Origin: Anopheles merus
Lineage: Eukaryota; Arthropoda; Insecta; Diptera; Culicidae
NCBI RefSeq assembly: GCF_017562075.2
Contig: NC_054084.1
Location: 18,102,889 to 18,166,888 of the forward strand
DNA: 64,000 nucleotides
Direction: 5' to 3'
Shown here: one piece after another, positions 51,201 to 64,000 of the stretch
Layout: the number at the start of each line of letters is the position of its first letter
Position numbering within the stretch: position 1 is the stretch's first letter
Notes under the pieces: model-generated
Told to the model about the DNA's origin: nothing
Database searches by the model: none
Seen by the model: only the letters and a program-made list of their open reading frames with translations
Position numbers and translations under genes: made by a program

Positions 51201-53308
51201 CCGCCTCCGCAGCAAGGTGGAGGAGAACGAGCGTAAAAGTGAACCAAAACAACGACTGAACTCACCGCGCCCACACATGGCCACCAACCAAAAAAAGGCG
51301 AGTGGGAACGAAGTGCCACGCGACCAAGCCGACCAAGTTTTTGGATAGGCGGCGAACCGTTTTCGAGGTTTGTGAAGGTAGAGAGCGGGAACGAAGAGTC
51401 AACACACGGCTCGGGTTAGCCCTTTTTGCGCCTGCATTGCTTTGTTTACACGCATTGTGCAAGCGTCGGGTGCACAATGGGGACCTATGCGCGCGATGCG
51501 AGGACATTGTGTGGTCAGTGTTTGGGGTGGTTCGTCGCCTCCAAAAAGCACTTCCCGTAGGTGTTGGTCGGCATCTTGTAGCGATGTATCCGTCATCTGG
51601 AAGTGAAACCTCCTCTACGTGAAGCGCGCTGAGTGTTGGAGTTGCCTGTTTTAATTGCAGCACCACTGCTGCCCACCAGTGCTAGCGCTGCCTTGCTTGA
51701 AAAAGGTTCAATTGAGACGTTTTTGAAGGATATCACCTCCAAGAAAAATAAACAAGAATAGATCACGATGGCAGTCTGGCCATCTTTTAACAGTTTCTTA
51801 TTCCCATAGACTCACCGGCCCTGTTCTCGTGGCGGTCTACCCGTCCAGCAACCATCACCTAATAGCGGGTTCTATTTGTTCCGATTCACACTTTCTAGCG
51901 GGGTTGCTTTTTTTTTGGAGAACTCTTCCCAAATGAGGCGTATAGAAGCAGTAACATAGCAACTACGCACACACGAAAAAAGGGAGTTCAACTGTGTTAT
52001 TTTTATGGCTTGTTCTTTGGGGCCCTAACAAGCTATGGTTAATGAAGACGGAATGATGCAACCTCACATGAAGGGATGGAGAGAGAGAGAGTGAGTGATA
52101 TAGAAAGGAAACATACACAGCAACAAAAAAATGACGAAGCACAAAGAGGGAAAAAATAAACACAGTTAGATCCGTTCAACCATTCCCGCTCGGAGGAATG
52201 TTTCGAAGCACAAGGTACACGCAGACACGCAACATAGAGCAGAGTAGCTGGCACGTACGCGCTGGTAACGTACGATTTAGTTCTTGCGCCTCACTGCGAT
52301 GACGTTGTTCTTCGCCTCGCGCGTACGCGCACTGGACAATACCTAATCTTAGGCCCTGCCAGCGAGGCGGAGTTCGGGTAGCCGTGGCCGTTAAACCATC
52401 GCTAAACGTTTTTCGGAGCACTGCTGCCCCTTGCGCGGTCAGTTGGAATGTTTCGTGAGGCACACTGTAGAGGCAAGAAGCAGCAGAGGGCTTTCGGTTG
52501 GCGAAGATCAGCAGGAAGAAAAAACATGGAAGGCAAAACGATCGTTAATGTTTCTGCTGCGAGGCACCACACAGCATCCCGTGAGGAGTGGTTGGAATGG
52601 AGAAGAATGAAAAGAGAGAGAGAGGCAGAGCGAGAGAGACAGAGAGATGAAGACAAAGATCACGGAATCCAACCACGAGATGGACAGAACGCACTTCGAA
52701 ATGATGGATGGCATATGGAAGGAAGGCTTTTGAATGTCCGATGAACCTTGATTGCTTGGATCTTCACCGTAGATTCCCTTCAGTGCCTCAGGTTGTGGCC
52801 TTTTTTTGTTCGAGTTTGGAATTCGAAGACGCTGAAGATGGAGAGAGATTTTTATTCCTTTCGCGAGACGAATGATAAAAAGTGAAATAAAACTCTAGCT
52901 CTCATATTCTCACACAGTGACGGTTACCTCAGAAATTAATGACCTCCACCGCGATGGCAAGAAGAAGGAGGATGAGGTGATCGTGATCGTGATTTTAGGC
53001 TTCTCCGTTTTATTGCTTCTCGGTAGTGAGGCCATGCGATCCATGTGTGCCATGACGCATACAAAGACATTTTCGGCTCAATGTGTCTGTGTACGTGAGT
53101 GTGTGCACTTTCATGAGCAACTAATTATTCACGCATGATGCTGCGGGAGAGACATCGATTTGGGGACGAACGACATTATCGCGCTGGATCGTCTTCTTCT
53201 TCCCACCGGCATGGCGCAAGCAACATTGCACAAGAGAGCAGTTTCCGTTCCGGTTTCGGTGTGATTTCGATATCGTGTTGAATCGATTTTTTTTCCTTTC
53301 CCACACAA

Positions 53309-53310
<2 letters not shown>

Positions 53311-53340
<30 letters not shown>
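53311..53340. repeat. (AC)n microsatellite
   Basis: About 15 AC units in the Egfr upstream region. Confidence 0.9.
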
Positions 53341-53342
<2 letters not shown>

Positions 53343-56300
53343 GCACACACGAACAAAAACACCCGCCGATCGAACCAATATCAATATTCACCATTTTGTG
53401 TGCGCGATCGAAAACGTCAAACGCAAGCGCGCGGTTCGCGGAGCGCAATAAATTCAACATCGTTACGTGCCGCGCATCGCACCGTTTCATCTCGTGGTGG
53501 TAGTATAGAGAGAGAAAAAACTCGCGCGTGTATGTCGGCATCTCGATTGCGTTCGTGTGCGTGCGTGTGCTTGACGTTGGAATATCTTTATGATTCCGTC
53601 ACGAGAGCTGCTCCACAGTGGTCGTTAAAATGGTTCGCGGCAGAAAAAAAAACGAAGCGACTGCAATCACGATCACGGTTTGTTGCCGAAAAATCTTCTC
53701 CAAAAACGATTTTTTTTAGCTTCCAAGAGCGAAGGGTATTGAACGAAAGCAAAGGGGAGAAGAGAGTAAGTCGCTAGCTAATTAAAAGCGTTTATTTTAT
53801 GGGTACCAGCCAGGGAGGAGGGAGAAGGTTTTGCTGATGACTATTTTTCAAGAAGTTTGTCCCATCGGACACACCAGCAACACGTGTGTCGTCGAGATGG
53901 CGCAAACGATCGTGCAGCGCTGATGAGGTTTAACTACTTGCGCGTATTTAACGATTGTTTAGGAACCTGTTCCAAGAATGTTCGGTTACAAAAACGAAGA
54001 TCCAAGTAGGGAAGAAATCCGACCGCAAAACCGCGCATTCCATGTGATTCGTTCTTCTCTATCAAAGTTTTTATTCCACCGGGAGGGACGGTTGGGTGGA
54101 GACCATTAGCCTAAAGTGGTATTAATAGTAATTAATTCCTTTTTTAAGCTTCTCCTTTTCTGTCTCTTTCTTCGCTTAATGGATGATCGCCTTTTTCTTA
54201 CTTTTTTTTTCTGGGTTTTTCCCCAGTGTCGCCACTGATAAGAGTCGGTCACCGTCAGTCACGAAACAGATAAAATCCCGACAATCAAACACCATTTTGC
54301 AAACGACCGAGAACAAAACACCTCTTCTCCGCTGTTAAACGCCCTCCCGGATGGCGTCAAACCGTTCGCAGGCGACCGAGCGCGGCCTAAATGCGTTCCA
54401 TTAATCACGGGTTCGCTGCTGTTGCTGCCGTTGCGATTGCTCGATTATGTGACGATTGAGACAAATTATCGCCCCCAAAAACCGCTGGCGGTGTAGGTTG
54501 ACATTCCTTCCCAGAGATCCGTGTCGCGCGCTCTCTTTCCTTCTCTCATTCTGGTCTCTATTGCACCTGTTCTGCCAGAGGTGGAGAATCCACTGGCGGG
54601 GACAAATGTATGCCAACCAACACACACACACACATAAAAAAAAAACAAACGACAAAACGATTGCTTCAAAAATAACATGCAAAGTGAAGAAATTCAATTA
54701 TTCAGCTTTCCCCTCCCCAAGCGTTGCCTTCCTGCGTTCTTCCTCCCGCACTAGACTTCAACAACAAAAAAGTAAGTCCCATACGAATGGCAGTACGAAA
54801 AAGAACCGTTAAAGAACATGCCACGAATGGGCAAACGGGAGGCGACGATGTTGGTGGAATGATTTACCCAAAAAAGTGCCAAACATGGTCAAACAAAGCT
54901 AAACACGCTGACGACGCTAGACGCTAATGGTGTTCGAGTTTTTTTTGGTCGCCCCCTCCTCTCGGGGACTTTGGCGTTTTTTTTTTAAAGCAGTTTCAAA
55001 CATTCGTATCCGGCTGGCCAATGTGTGGCCGTCACACACCGACGCATCACGCAGTCACGTTTGTGCGATTTGCTGTCCGGGTTCGTCATCTCATTCGGCC
55101 GAGTGTGCTGTGGTGTGGATTTAAAAACAATCCGGGCATACTCTTCAGCCCCATCTGTCAACGAGTGTTGGCAAACCTTCCTCGAGGGTGCATAAAATGT
55201 ATTCCAAAACCTTGATTTTGCGTAACTTTTTTTGGTTTGTTTGTTTTTTTTTTCGAATTCCGTCTTGGGAATTTGGTGTATTGGAAAGTAAGCGATCTTC
55301 ACGTTGTGAAATGAAGCTTTTGAACGTTTTACCTGCGTTGGAGCGATTTTCGGTTCAACCAGTGTGGCGCCAGTGCCGCTGGGCAAAAGAATCACTCACT
55401 CGCCAAAAACTTAAACGATCCCGAAAAGCGCGGCGCAGGGGAAACGCAAAAGGGGAGAAATATTGTTTGCGTCACTTTGATTTACGAGCGAATCTCCGGG
55501 CTATGAGGTGGAGCTTCCAAGGAGGATGCGAAGGGGTTTAATGGAACAGGAGAAACAGGAGGGGACGGCCAAAAAACCAACAAAAAAGCCCTTCCACTTG
55601 AGGCGAACGTGTAAATGTGCGGTTCACCGCTAGGCGTGAATTTTAGCAAAACGCGCGCTCGCACGTCGCTCTGTACGAAACGCTCAAAAGACTTCAACGC
55701 GCCGACAGGCGACGAACCGTCCGTCGGGAAAGCTTCAACGCAGCTCTGCTTTCGGGGCCGTCTTTTTTGGGGGGAAGAGTATTTGTATCTTGTCACGGCG
55801 GTTGGAAACAAAAAGTGGCAACGTTAATGATGGTTTGGTTGTTTTTCATCTCTTTTCCACCCCCTCTCTCTCTCATTTGCTCTCCCTTTTTTTGGGATTT
55901 TTTTTGTGTGTTATTCATTATGATGCCGATATCGGCATGCGATTATTGACATTCACCAGCGGTGGACCTAGCCAAACTGTCCGAAGCTGTCCGAGCGTTG
56001 CATAAGGGACGGTGGCACACACAATGTAAAAATTCAATACTTTTCCGTCCACCGTGGAGAGCGTGAGGGAGGAATGGCAAATGGGGATACTTTAATGGTT
56101 TGCCGCTTGCACGGTAATATCTCGTTTCGTACTTTCTTCAGCAAACCCGTCAAACATCGATCGTATCGTGTACAATCGATGCGGGACACATGGGTTGCTG
56201 CCGTTGGGACGGGACAGCTTCTCGCGTTTGAGTGCTGTCAGGGAAGATAAATGATTGGGCGGGTGTATGTGTGTGTGTGAGTGTGCCTGTTTGCGAAACT

Positions 56301-59300
56301 TTTGCGGTAATGGAGTGTTAAGGAACGGTGTACAAATTTTATTTCTTTTGCATTTGCAAAAGATGCCGTTGATGAATACTTTTGTGGTTGCGGGAAGTTT
56401 AACTTGATTGACTGGATAAAAGCATTGAGAAGTGGAAAAAGATTGCAATCAAAGACGGGATAATTGAAATAATTCTAATTCAAATTACACTTTACTCACG
56501 GATAAACTGCGTTCAGATTTAGCTAAAAATAACCAAACTACGCAGCCAACTGTTACGCTGCAGCTGCCAATTAGCTTTTCGGTGCAAGCTGAACCTTCCC
56601 ACAGCGTTCCCATTGATACACACACTGACTCACAAGTAAATGAAGAGAACGCCAACGTGATTTCGCCACCAAAACGCCACTAAAAGCACTCTCGGTACGA
56701 GTAATCGGTGTCTCTGTTTGGCTGAACTCCACTAGTTTTTTTTTCTGGTGATACTTTCGAACCTGCCCTCCTTGCGTACCTTAAAAATCAATCAATAGAC
56801 AGCTCTAAAGAAGGTCAAATTATACACCGAACGCATCACTCACCGCGGAGATGGGTGGAAAGGATGGATGGCTAAAAGGAATTCAAGGTGAACGGGGCAC
56901 AAGGTTCAAGCACAGTAGTGCAGGCTATCGTGCCGTCGTGCGCAGTGCTAGAAGTCGGCAAAACAATCTTAGAACTAGGATCGAAAGCGAAAAGTGGCCC
57001 GGATCGATGCCAGTGTCCCTTTTCCACCGGGCGTCGGACGTGTGTAAGCGTAAGCGAAACGGCCAGCCGCAACCCTATCATTATCGGTTAGCCCGGGTGA
57101 AGCCCGGGTCGTGAAAACGTGTAATTAAATTAAACATATTTTAGGCAACCTTTCCTGGCGGCCGCAACTGCCCTTCCCGCTGTACGCATTGATCGGTTTC
57201 ACGAGTTAGAAGTGATCGGTCGGTTGAATTTCGAAATACTGGAGCATTTTCCTTTTCCAGGGGCGGTGGAATGTTTTGATTGATCCAAAGCTGGGGTTCG
57301 GGATTGACACGGGAACGATTTTCTAAATCATTGGTTTTCTGTTCTTCACTGTGTCACAAGAGATTGGTTTTTTGTTCAGTAAGTCCAACTTAAAAAAATG
57401 AAAAGGAAATTAAGTAGAACCTTTTTCGGTTTTATTGCACTCCATAAAAATGTAAAACAAAACACTCCGCTCGGGGAATAATGCCGCCGTTTGTCATTTA
57501 CTTTCGAGATTGCGGATGGGTGGGTTTTACAAGAAATAAATCCCCTTATTACGGGCGTACATTACACAAACGGCACACCATTCGGTATCCTCGTTGCTCG
57601 AGCTCGTTGCTCAAGGTTAGCTCACCCACAACACGCAACCACGCACACATTATCGGAAATGTACTTCAGTTTCTGTGTGTGTTTTATAGCCCACCAGCAC
57701 CAGTGCCAAAACGAGTACCGGTCAAGGCACAAGTCAACACACACACGATAACCTTCTGGTGGCCTCACCGCTCGAAATGCATTTTTTTTCCTGCTAAATG
57801 GTTCATCTGCACAAAAAGCAGACCGGAAATGACACGCACCGGGACCGGCAGCGGCACCGAACGGGAGCTAATCAAAATTCGTCTCGCCGGCCCCATAAAC
57901 ATGCGCCACTTTCTTTTTAACCTTTTCCTGCGCTGCCAACGGTCTCGCCAAGCGCCAAGCCCAAAGGTCTCGAGGGAAAATAACAACGAAAGCAAAAGAA
58001 GAAGAAAAAAACGGAACAACGAATGGTCGATAAAACCAATTGTCAATCGACTGGGACGACGGGCAAACCGGTCGGGCTATCGTGGCGCGGTCCTGCAGCC
58101 CTAAAAACAGAAGGAGAAAAAACGAGCCAAAAGACAAACGTCCCATCCGACCGATTATTACAGGGTAGAAGGAATAACGGCAATGGCGGAAGCGGAAAAC
58201 GGAACATATCCTTTCGGGAGGCGTCGTGTGGTCGTGTGATAACAGCCGCTGTAAAGCATTCCAGCCACATCCGGTGAGCATTAAATGTGCTTTTAAAACT
58301 CGGGGCTGCCTCAATGGTGAGTTGGTGAGTGCATGTGCACACCCTAGGCTGCTCACACACCTTTCGATTGCACCGGAAAGGCCGGTGCACGCGCACGCAC
58401 GCGTATTGCGGAAGCTGCTAGCGCCAGCTTGATTCGGTACACTGATTGTAGGTATGGGGCAATCAGGGCACATGTCGCACGTGCACCAGGCGTTTTTATG
58501 TTGTTGCGCTTTTCTCTTCACTGTATCATCAGATTCGCGCAGAGATGACGTGTTGGAGCGCAATGTTTTCGCCCTTCCTTTGAATTGGGAAGGGTGGCGT
58601 ATCGGTGGAATTGCTAATTGATCCGGCATCCGGTATGGACAGGTGGGACCGCTTTCAGCCAGGTGGTATCATCTTGGAAGCTTATTAGGAGGCTTCAGAG
58701 TGTATCAGACTGACTCACGGTCCTCATGAAACAGCTCATCAGAAGCAATGATTGTTACTTTAATTTGTAAACAATCAAACATTGGCAATACAATAAAGAT
58801 TTTAATGCTTAAAATCAACTACTAGTCAAAGTTTGTACTTCAACATAAACATGTAACCAATTTCAAACGTCACACATCGCATCAAAACACGTCTTTTGCT
58901 CTCACAACAGGCATGCTGCTAATGAAATTGTTATTGTGTGTACATATTTGCACGATTGAATCATTTTTCCGGTCGCCAATTCAAATCATCGCACCACCAT
59001 CACCGACCCGATTGCGTCAACTTTGAGCACAGAAGCACACAGAAAAAAAGCGCTGAACAAATCGCCCAAGTGTCATACGATCGACCGGTACGCCGGCAAC
59101 CGGCGACAGCGAAAAAACGGGGCTAATTATTTGCTTCGATTGCATTTGCAAACAAACCCAAGGTGGGGGGGGGGGCGGTTACGAGGTGCCTTCCCCTCTT
59201 TCCCAGCCCTTGGCCGCACTGAATTGACTTATTATTTTAATACCGTTTCTAACGATTGCACACCGTATGCGCTGGTGTGTCCGTATGGAATGTGTGGCAA

Positions 59301-62300
59301 CGGTGCCGATCGAGAGTGATTTCGGTTTCGCGTTACATTCCACGGCTGCGATAGTTGGCACTGCGAAAGGGAGCGAAGATGCAGAATCACGGCATCTCGA
59401 AGAGACACTCGCACACGATATCATTACGATCGATAGGGCTTCCTGTTTAGACCGAGTCTTCGTATCGTGGGGAGAGACGAAACCACTTGTTAGATCACTC
59501 GTCTAATAGGCAGCTACCGAAGGTGGTGTGGCACCGTAGGGTACAATTACCGCTCGCTGCCGATATCAGTCTGACCGAGTCATTTCCCTCCAGGTTTTGC
59601 TAAGCTTGCCTAAGGTCGATCGGTATGGCACTTGGTGCGCCTGGTGGCCTTCCGCTTTTTATTATCTCAGGCATGTTGCAGTGCAGGGAGCGCTCATTAT
59701 CATTTGCCAGTGCCCAGAGTGGGGACGAGGACGATCTCGCATTCTTGCATCGGACGTTGTTTTGCAACGCTAGATGCAGCTATTCGTGGAATGCGCACAC
59801 AGCGGCGACAGAGATCGGATATGATTATTGTTCTGTCGCTTATCTCATTTACATTGACGTCGTGTAGCGAGCATTGCGAAAGGGGCTGAGTAGCTTGCTT
59901 TGAAGCAGAACAGCATATTAGATACAGGAATTTCTACTCCATAGATGTTTCTATTCTTCAAAAACGATGAAATTGTATTCCATTTGTATGTTATTATGAG
60001 TTAAGCATCATCTGAATTTGGCTCTTTTCTTAAAATATTTTAATCAACAAGTTTTAAAACAAACAATTTTTGTGGAAAATCTATTCAAAACCATGTTAAA
60101 GAGTGAAATAGATACAGGAACTGTTAAACTTGCTTACAATTATAGGCAAATATCACTTTAACGAAAAATCTAAAGAAAAAAGTGTCTCATAAACCCCTAC
60201 AAAAAACTATTAAACTGTACTGAGTAGCCATAAAAGCGAGACCTAAACTCTTGTGCTAGAAACTCTAAACCAAAACACTAAAGCCTTCCTCTGCTACTGC
60301 GCCACTCAAGCGATCACGGAGCAGCGATAAACACGGCCAAAGATGTTTGAAGTGTCATCTTTAATTTAGAACAAATCACTCACACACGTCTCAAACAAAG
60401 ACACTCCCGGGCACTCGGGCATGCTTTCTCTTTTCCACTGCGTGCCGCCCTTCGACGCTTCGTGCTCAATTAAATGGTGGAGCAACTCATCATCCCACCC
60501 CCGGCAAGAGAGCTCCACTCGACACGGCCTGCACGTGCACGGCTTAACGGGCTTCGCGGTGACACTTCTGGCTGGCTGCTTGGCGACTTGAGCCGTTTTT
60601 TTTTGTTATACTTGGTCTCTAGTGGGCGAGACATTGTCATGTTTGTGTGTGTGTGCGTACAACGAGCAGATGCATTGTCGGGGACAACCGACTAGTACCC
60701 ACTCAGTTTTATGGCCGCTTGGGTAAGCCACAATCGATACAGGCCCGGGCTTTGTCGTCTTAAAGGAGGGGGAAAGGAAAGCACGAGGTGTAGCTGAAGG
60801 CTTCAGGGAAGCACACAGGAAGGCTTTCTTTGCCCTTAGGCTAGGGTTGTAAGTTTTTTAGCGTTTGTTTCTTGAGCCACGAGGTGCCACGAGTTTTCTC
60901 CTTTGGTGCCTCACAGCATGGGATTTGGTTTTTTACAGACAGAAAAAGTGCACCACACATAACTGCATTCAACACCACGGGTGGAGCTGATCTTGTTGGG
61001 CGGGCGTGAAAAGGCGAATTTACACGCTCACTCCTACGAACCTCCCTGCGGGGTGTTTGAGCATTGCACTTAGCTGTAAAGCAGAAAGGGTTTTGGGTTT
61101 TTTGAAGAAAAAAAAAACACACTCTCCAAAAAGAACCACATCTGTGTGTTTGTACCATCCCTCTCACAAGCGACGCCATGCGGTGGTGAGAAGAATTGCT
61201 AATGCTTCGGATCAAGGTGCCCAAACATCGGTGCGAAGATGATTCAACCCTCCCGCAAAAGCCCCGCGAGTCGTGCGCAACCATAACAAACCGCGCGCGA
61301 ACCGGTTAACGGCGTGAAATCGAACGTTGAATCGTAATGGCCCTGTGTGTATCTGTGTGTTTGTGTGTGCTTTTTCGCTTGAAGGTTCTGTTTTCTTTGC
61401 CTTCTTCTTCTTCTTCTTCCTTTTCTTCTGTTAGGTGTTGCATGGCAGCAACATCACGCGTGGAGTACGATTTCTAATTTCCATAACACCCGTTTACTCC
61501 CTTACTCCAAACCCGCCCGTCCGGCACAGGGCACGAGCTTTGCATCCCTCCACCCAACAGTGTTGGCGTCGTGATACAACTCGACTCGGAACACAACACC
61601 TCGGAATTTGGTGGGGAGGCGGCATCCATGGCGGTACGAAGCGTGGGAGTTTCCCATGGTGCGGGCCGATTCGATGCTCTCGCCCAGCCCCCGGTACACT
61701 ATGGGGCCGCCTGTACCAAACCTGTACGTGTTGTTCCGGCCATGCCCCACACACACTCACACACACACACTCGTTTATACGCCCAAACACACTTGAGAGC
61801 ACACAGAAATAGAGGGAGCGGGAGAGCAACATATGAGTGATAGTGGGTACATCGGTGGTTTATATATTATGATAATCAGATAACCGTACAAGGTTTCGAT
61901 AATAACCGTTTCATTTTCATTTCATCGTTTGTATGTCCTCCCCCCTGCCGTCCCTTCTAGCCCCTCCCAAGGCCTGTCTTTCGCTTGGTTCTGGAGGGTC
62001 TTTCGCTTCAAAATGGTAAAGCGCATCACGGTAGCTCGATCGTGGGTTGATTTTTCTCTCTCGTTTTTGCTGCTTCAAATTCAGAAGTGTTTGTGCGGTC
62101 GAAGGTAATAAATAACAAATCGCTCGCTGTTCCGGCGGCAAATTGAGAGTTCTTTGTTTTGAACGAGCGATAAATCTGTGGCAAACTTATATTTGCAGAG
62201 GTTTATACATTCATTCGGTGCGAGATCCGGCTAGGAGCAGGTTTATGTACAACCTAAGTGGCCTATGTGTGTCTCGGTTGTGTGGTGAATAAAATAATTA

Positions 62301-63103
62301 ATATTCAATGCAGCGAATATAATTAATACAAAGTATTTTCAAACAGTTTTAACATCGAGACTACATATACAGTATGTAAGCTTCATAAGCGAAAATGTAA
62401 GCAATTTAAAGGGATATCAGAGAGACTCTTCCAACATGTTTTTAGCTTTGGAGCTTGACATTCCACGAATAAAGTTGACAATTTTGATTGCTTACACAAG
62501 ATTTTGAAATACATGGACTACATAATGCCACTATTTTTTAGCAATTTGTGATGGCAATGTATTTCCCCGTATAATTAATGACACATTTTTTTGTGACATT
62601 AATTAGTTATTTTGGTAGCTCTAAAAGAATGCTCAAATGATCATGCCAAATGCTTAGATTCTTCGTTCACAACATGTTGCTTATCTAACCAAAACGGCCG
62701 CTTTGTTGTACGGCCCTGGCAGCTATTTAAGAAACAAACCGAACAAAGCGAACGTTCTTCGCTCGCTAATAAGCACCCAAAAATTCCACGCTAAAGGTCC
62801 AACAAATTCCGAACCGTGCAGTGAAGGTCCAAATTCCAAAAGGACATCGCACACAAAAAGAACGTACCTCATTAGCCCGACGAACCCAACCAAGCCCAAG
62901 CGGCTGTACCAGTTCGATGCAATTGACTTTGTACAGGTCTCTAAAACACAGCAACGGTGAACCATCGGAAGGAACATTGACACAAAAACAAAAACGACAC
63001 AAAAAAGGCTCCTACAATGCCCAATAGATTGGTAATATTCCAATAATTTTCCTGCCGCCCGTTAAAGCGTTTAAGCCGAAATGTCACGCCGGTGCGGGTA
63101 GGG

Positions 63104-63108
<5 letters not shown>

Positions 63109-63133
<25 letters not shown>
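63109..63133. repeat. (AC)n microsatellite
   Basis: About 12 AC units near the right end of the window. Confidence 0.9.
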
Positions 63134-63134
<1 letters not shown>

Positions 63135-64000
63135 CCGCTTATATCGGTAAGGGATTTTTTGGTGTCTTTCTGCCTTCGGATGGTCAAATTTTCTGTCTGC
63201 CGTTGTCACCGTGATGTTTTGCCTCGGTGGTAATCGGAACACTTTTCTGCCCGATTCCGGATTCCTTCCCTTTTTTGGGGCAATTGATTCTCGGGCACCG
63301 TGTTACCTTACCTCGCTTTGGTTTGTCGCCGTTTGTCCGGTTTTGGTATATTTTTTTCGCCCTTCCCTGAAGCCCCGAGTTTTGGTGTGCATCGGACGAT
63401 CCTTGCGACCTTTTGCTGGAGACGCGAGAAAGGCACCAAACGAAGGCAAAATCAAACTCCCGCCGGTCACCGATCACACAAGGAAAGCCGAACAAGCGCG
63501 CAACGCGCATCGGAACTGTCGTCGAAATCGTTCAAACAAAAATGATATTAATTGGAAAGAGATACCAATCCGCTTACCGGTGAGCGAGCGAAAGGACGGG
63601 ATAGGGCGAGATGGGTGAGCAGCCGCCCGCGTGGACAAACCGCGAAGGAAACGCACAAAGCGAAGGCTCGAATTTCTTCGCGAAGCGCAGGACGCAACGT
63701 TGGAGCGTTGGTTTTTTGTTGTTGTCCGTCTCTCCACAACTTCTACGCCGAGCGAACGCTCACGAATCCAACCGCTTGGGGGCAAAGAAATTTAAAACCT
63801 TTTGCGCGCACTCTCCCACTCCGTCTCCCCACAACCCCGCCAGATTCCATCCAGGACGGCCAATCGGGATTTTTATTGAGCCGCGAGAATTCAATCGAAG
63901 TCTCCCGCACGGTGCCACTCCGAAAGGGCAATAGATTGGAACGGGCCGAACGGAACAGAATCCGAAACCGATTAACATCATTTAAACATTGCTCAAGATA

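Noticed and set aside
51820..51875. - strand MVAGRVDRHENRA before a GTGAGT donor, in the correct phase for Egfr
   Set aside because: No hydrophobic signal segment; one in three random donors fits the phase.
57765..58046. - strand frame starting MTIGFIDHSLFRFFLLLLLSLL, considered as the Egfr signal peptide
   Set aside because: The hydrophobic run comes from a CTT/TTC-rich stretch, and I found no donor in the needed phase near it.
62703..63043. Overlapping frames on both strands near 62.7-63.0 kb, one with a hydrophobic N-terminus
   Set aside because: The hydrophobic frame starts on TTG. In-frame ATGs lie after its hydrophobic part, and the nearby GTACGT donor is not in the phase needed for Egfr.

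Overview
The window is insect nuclear DNA, most likely from a mosquito and probably an anopheline. Its introns use GT-AG boundaries, and its two recognisable genes are orthologues of the Drosophila genes Pox neuro and Egfr. The narrower assignment to Anopheles is an inference from protein similarity, moderate GC content and abundant CA/GT microsatellites; nothing in the window proves it.

Layout. Bases 1-8902 are upstream DNA with no supported gene. Pox neuro lies on the + strand from 8903 to 37173. Its first coding exon has only 13 coding bases and is followed by a 15.5-kb intron. Two short paired-domain exons come next, then a 7.2-kb intron, a third paired-domain exon, a 3.7-kb intron and two exons that encode the low-complexity C-terminal region. 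All six exons join in phase to give 562 residues. A polyadenylation signal follows at 37544. Egfr lies on the - strand, tail to tail with Pox neuro. Six exons from 46170 down to 41498 encode 1428 residues, from the first conserved cysteine of the extracellular region to the stop codon. The exon or exons for the start codon and signal peptide are not securely found. They should lie upstream on the - strand, somewhere in 46171-64000 or beyond the window. That 18-kb stretch is microsatellite-rich and otherwise empty of recognisable coding sequence.

Mobile and repetitive DNA. A 305-bp hAT-like MITE sits in Pox neuro intron 1 (23409-23713). A 403-bp 5'-truncated non-LTR retrotransposon fragment, flanked by a perfect 10-bp target-site duplication, sits between the two genes (38623-39025). 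There are several long microsatellites, the largest being a 215-bp (CA)n tract at 48045-48259. Just downstream of Pox neuro there is a small cluster of inverted repeats (38374-38464).

Function. Pox neuro encodes a paired-domain transcription factor that in Drosophila specifies poly-innervated (chemosensory) sense organs. Egfr encodes the receptor tyrosine kinase of the EGF/Ras/MAPK pathway. Nothing in the sequence shows that they act together, and the convergent arrangement looks like simple adjacency. The best candidate for something undescribed is a 99-codon ORF with one predicted membrane segment, nested antisense in Pox neuro intron 1 (22408-22707). I did not find a clearly new multigene system.
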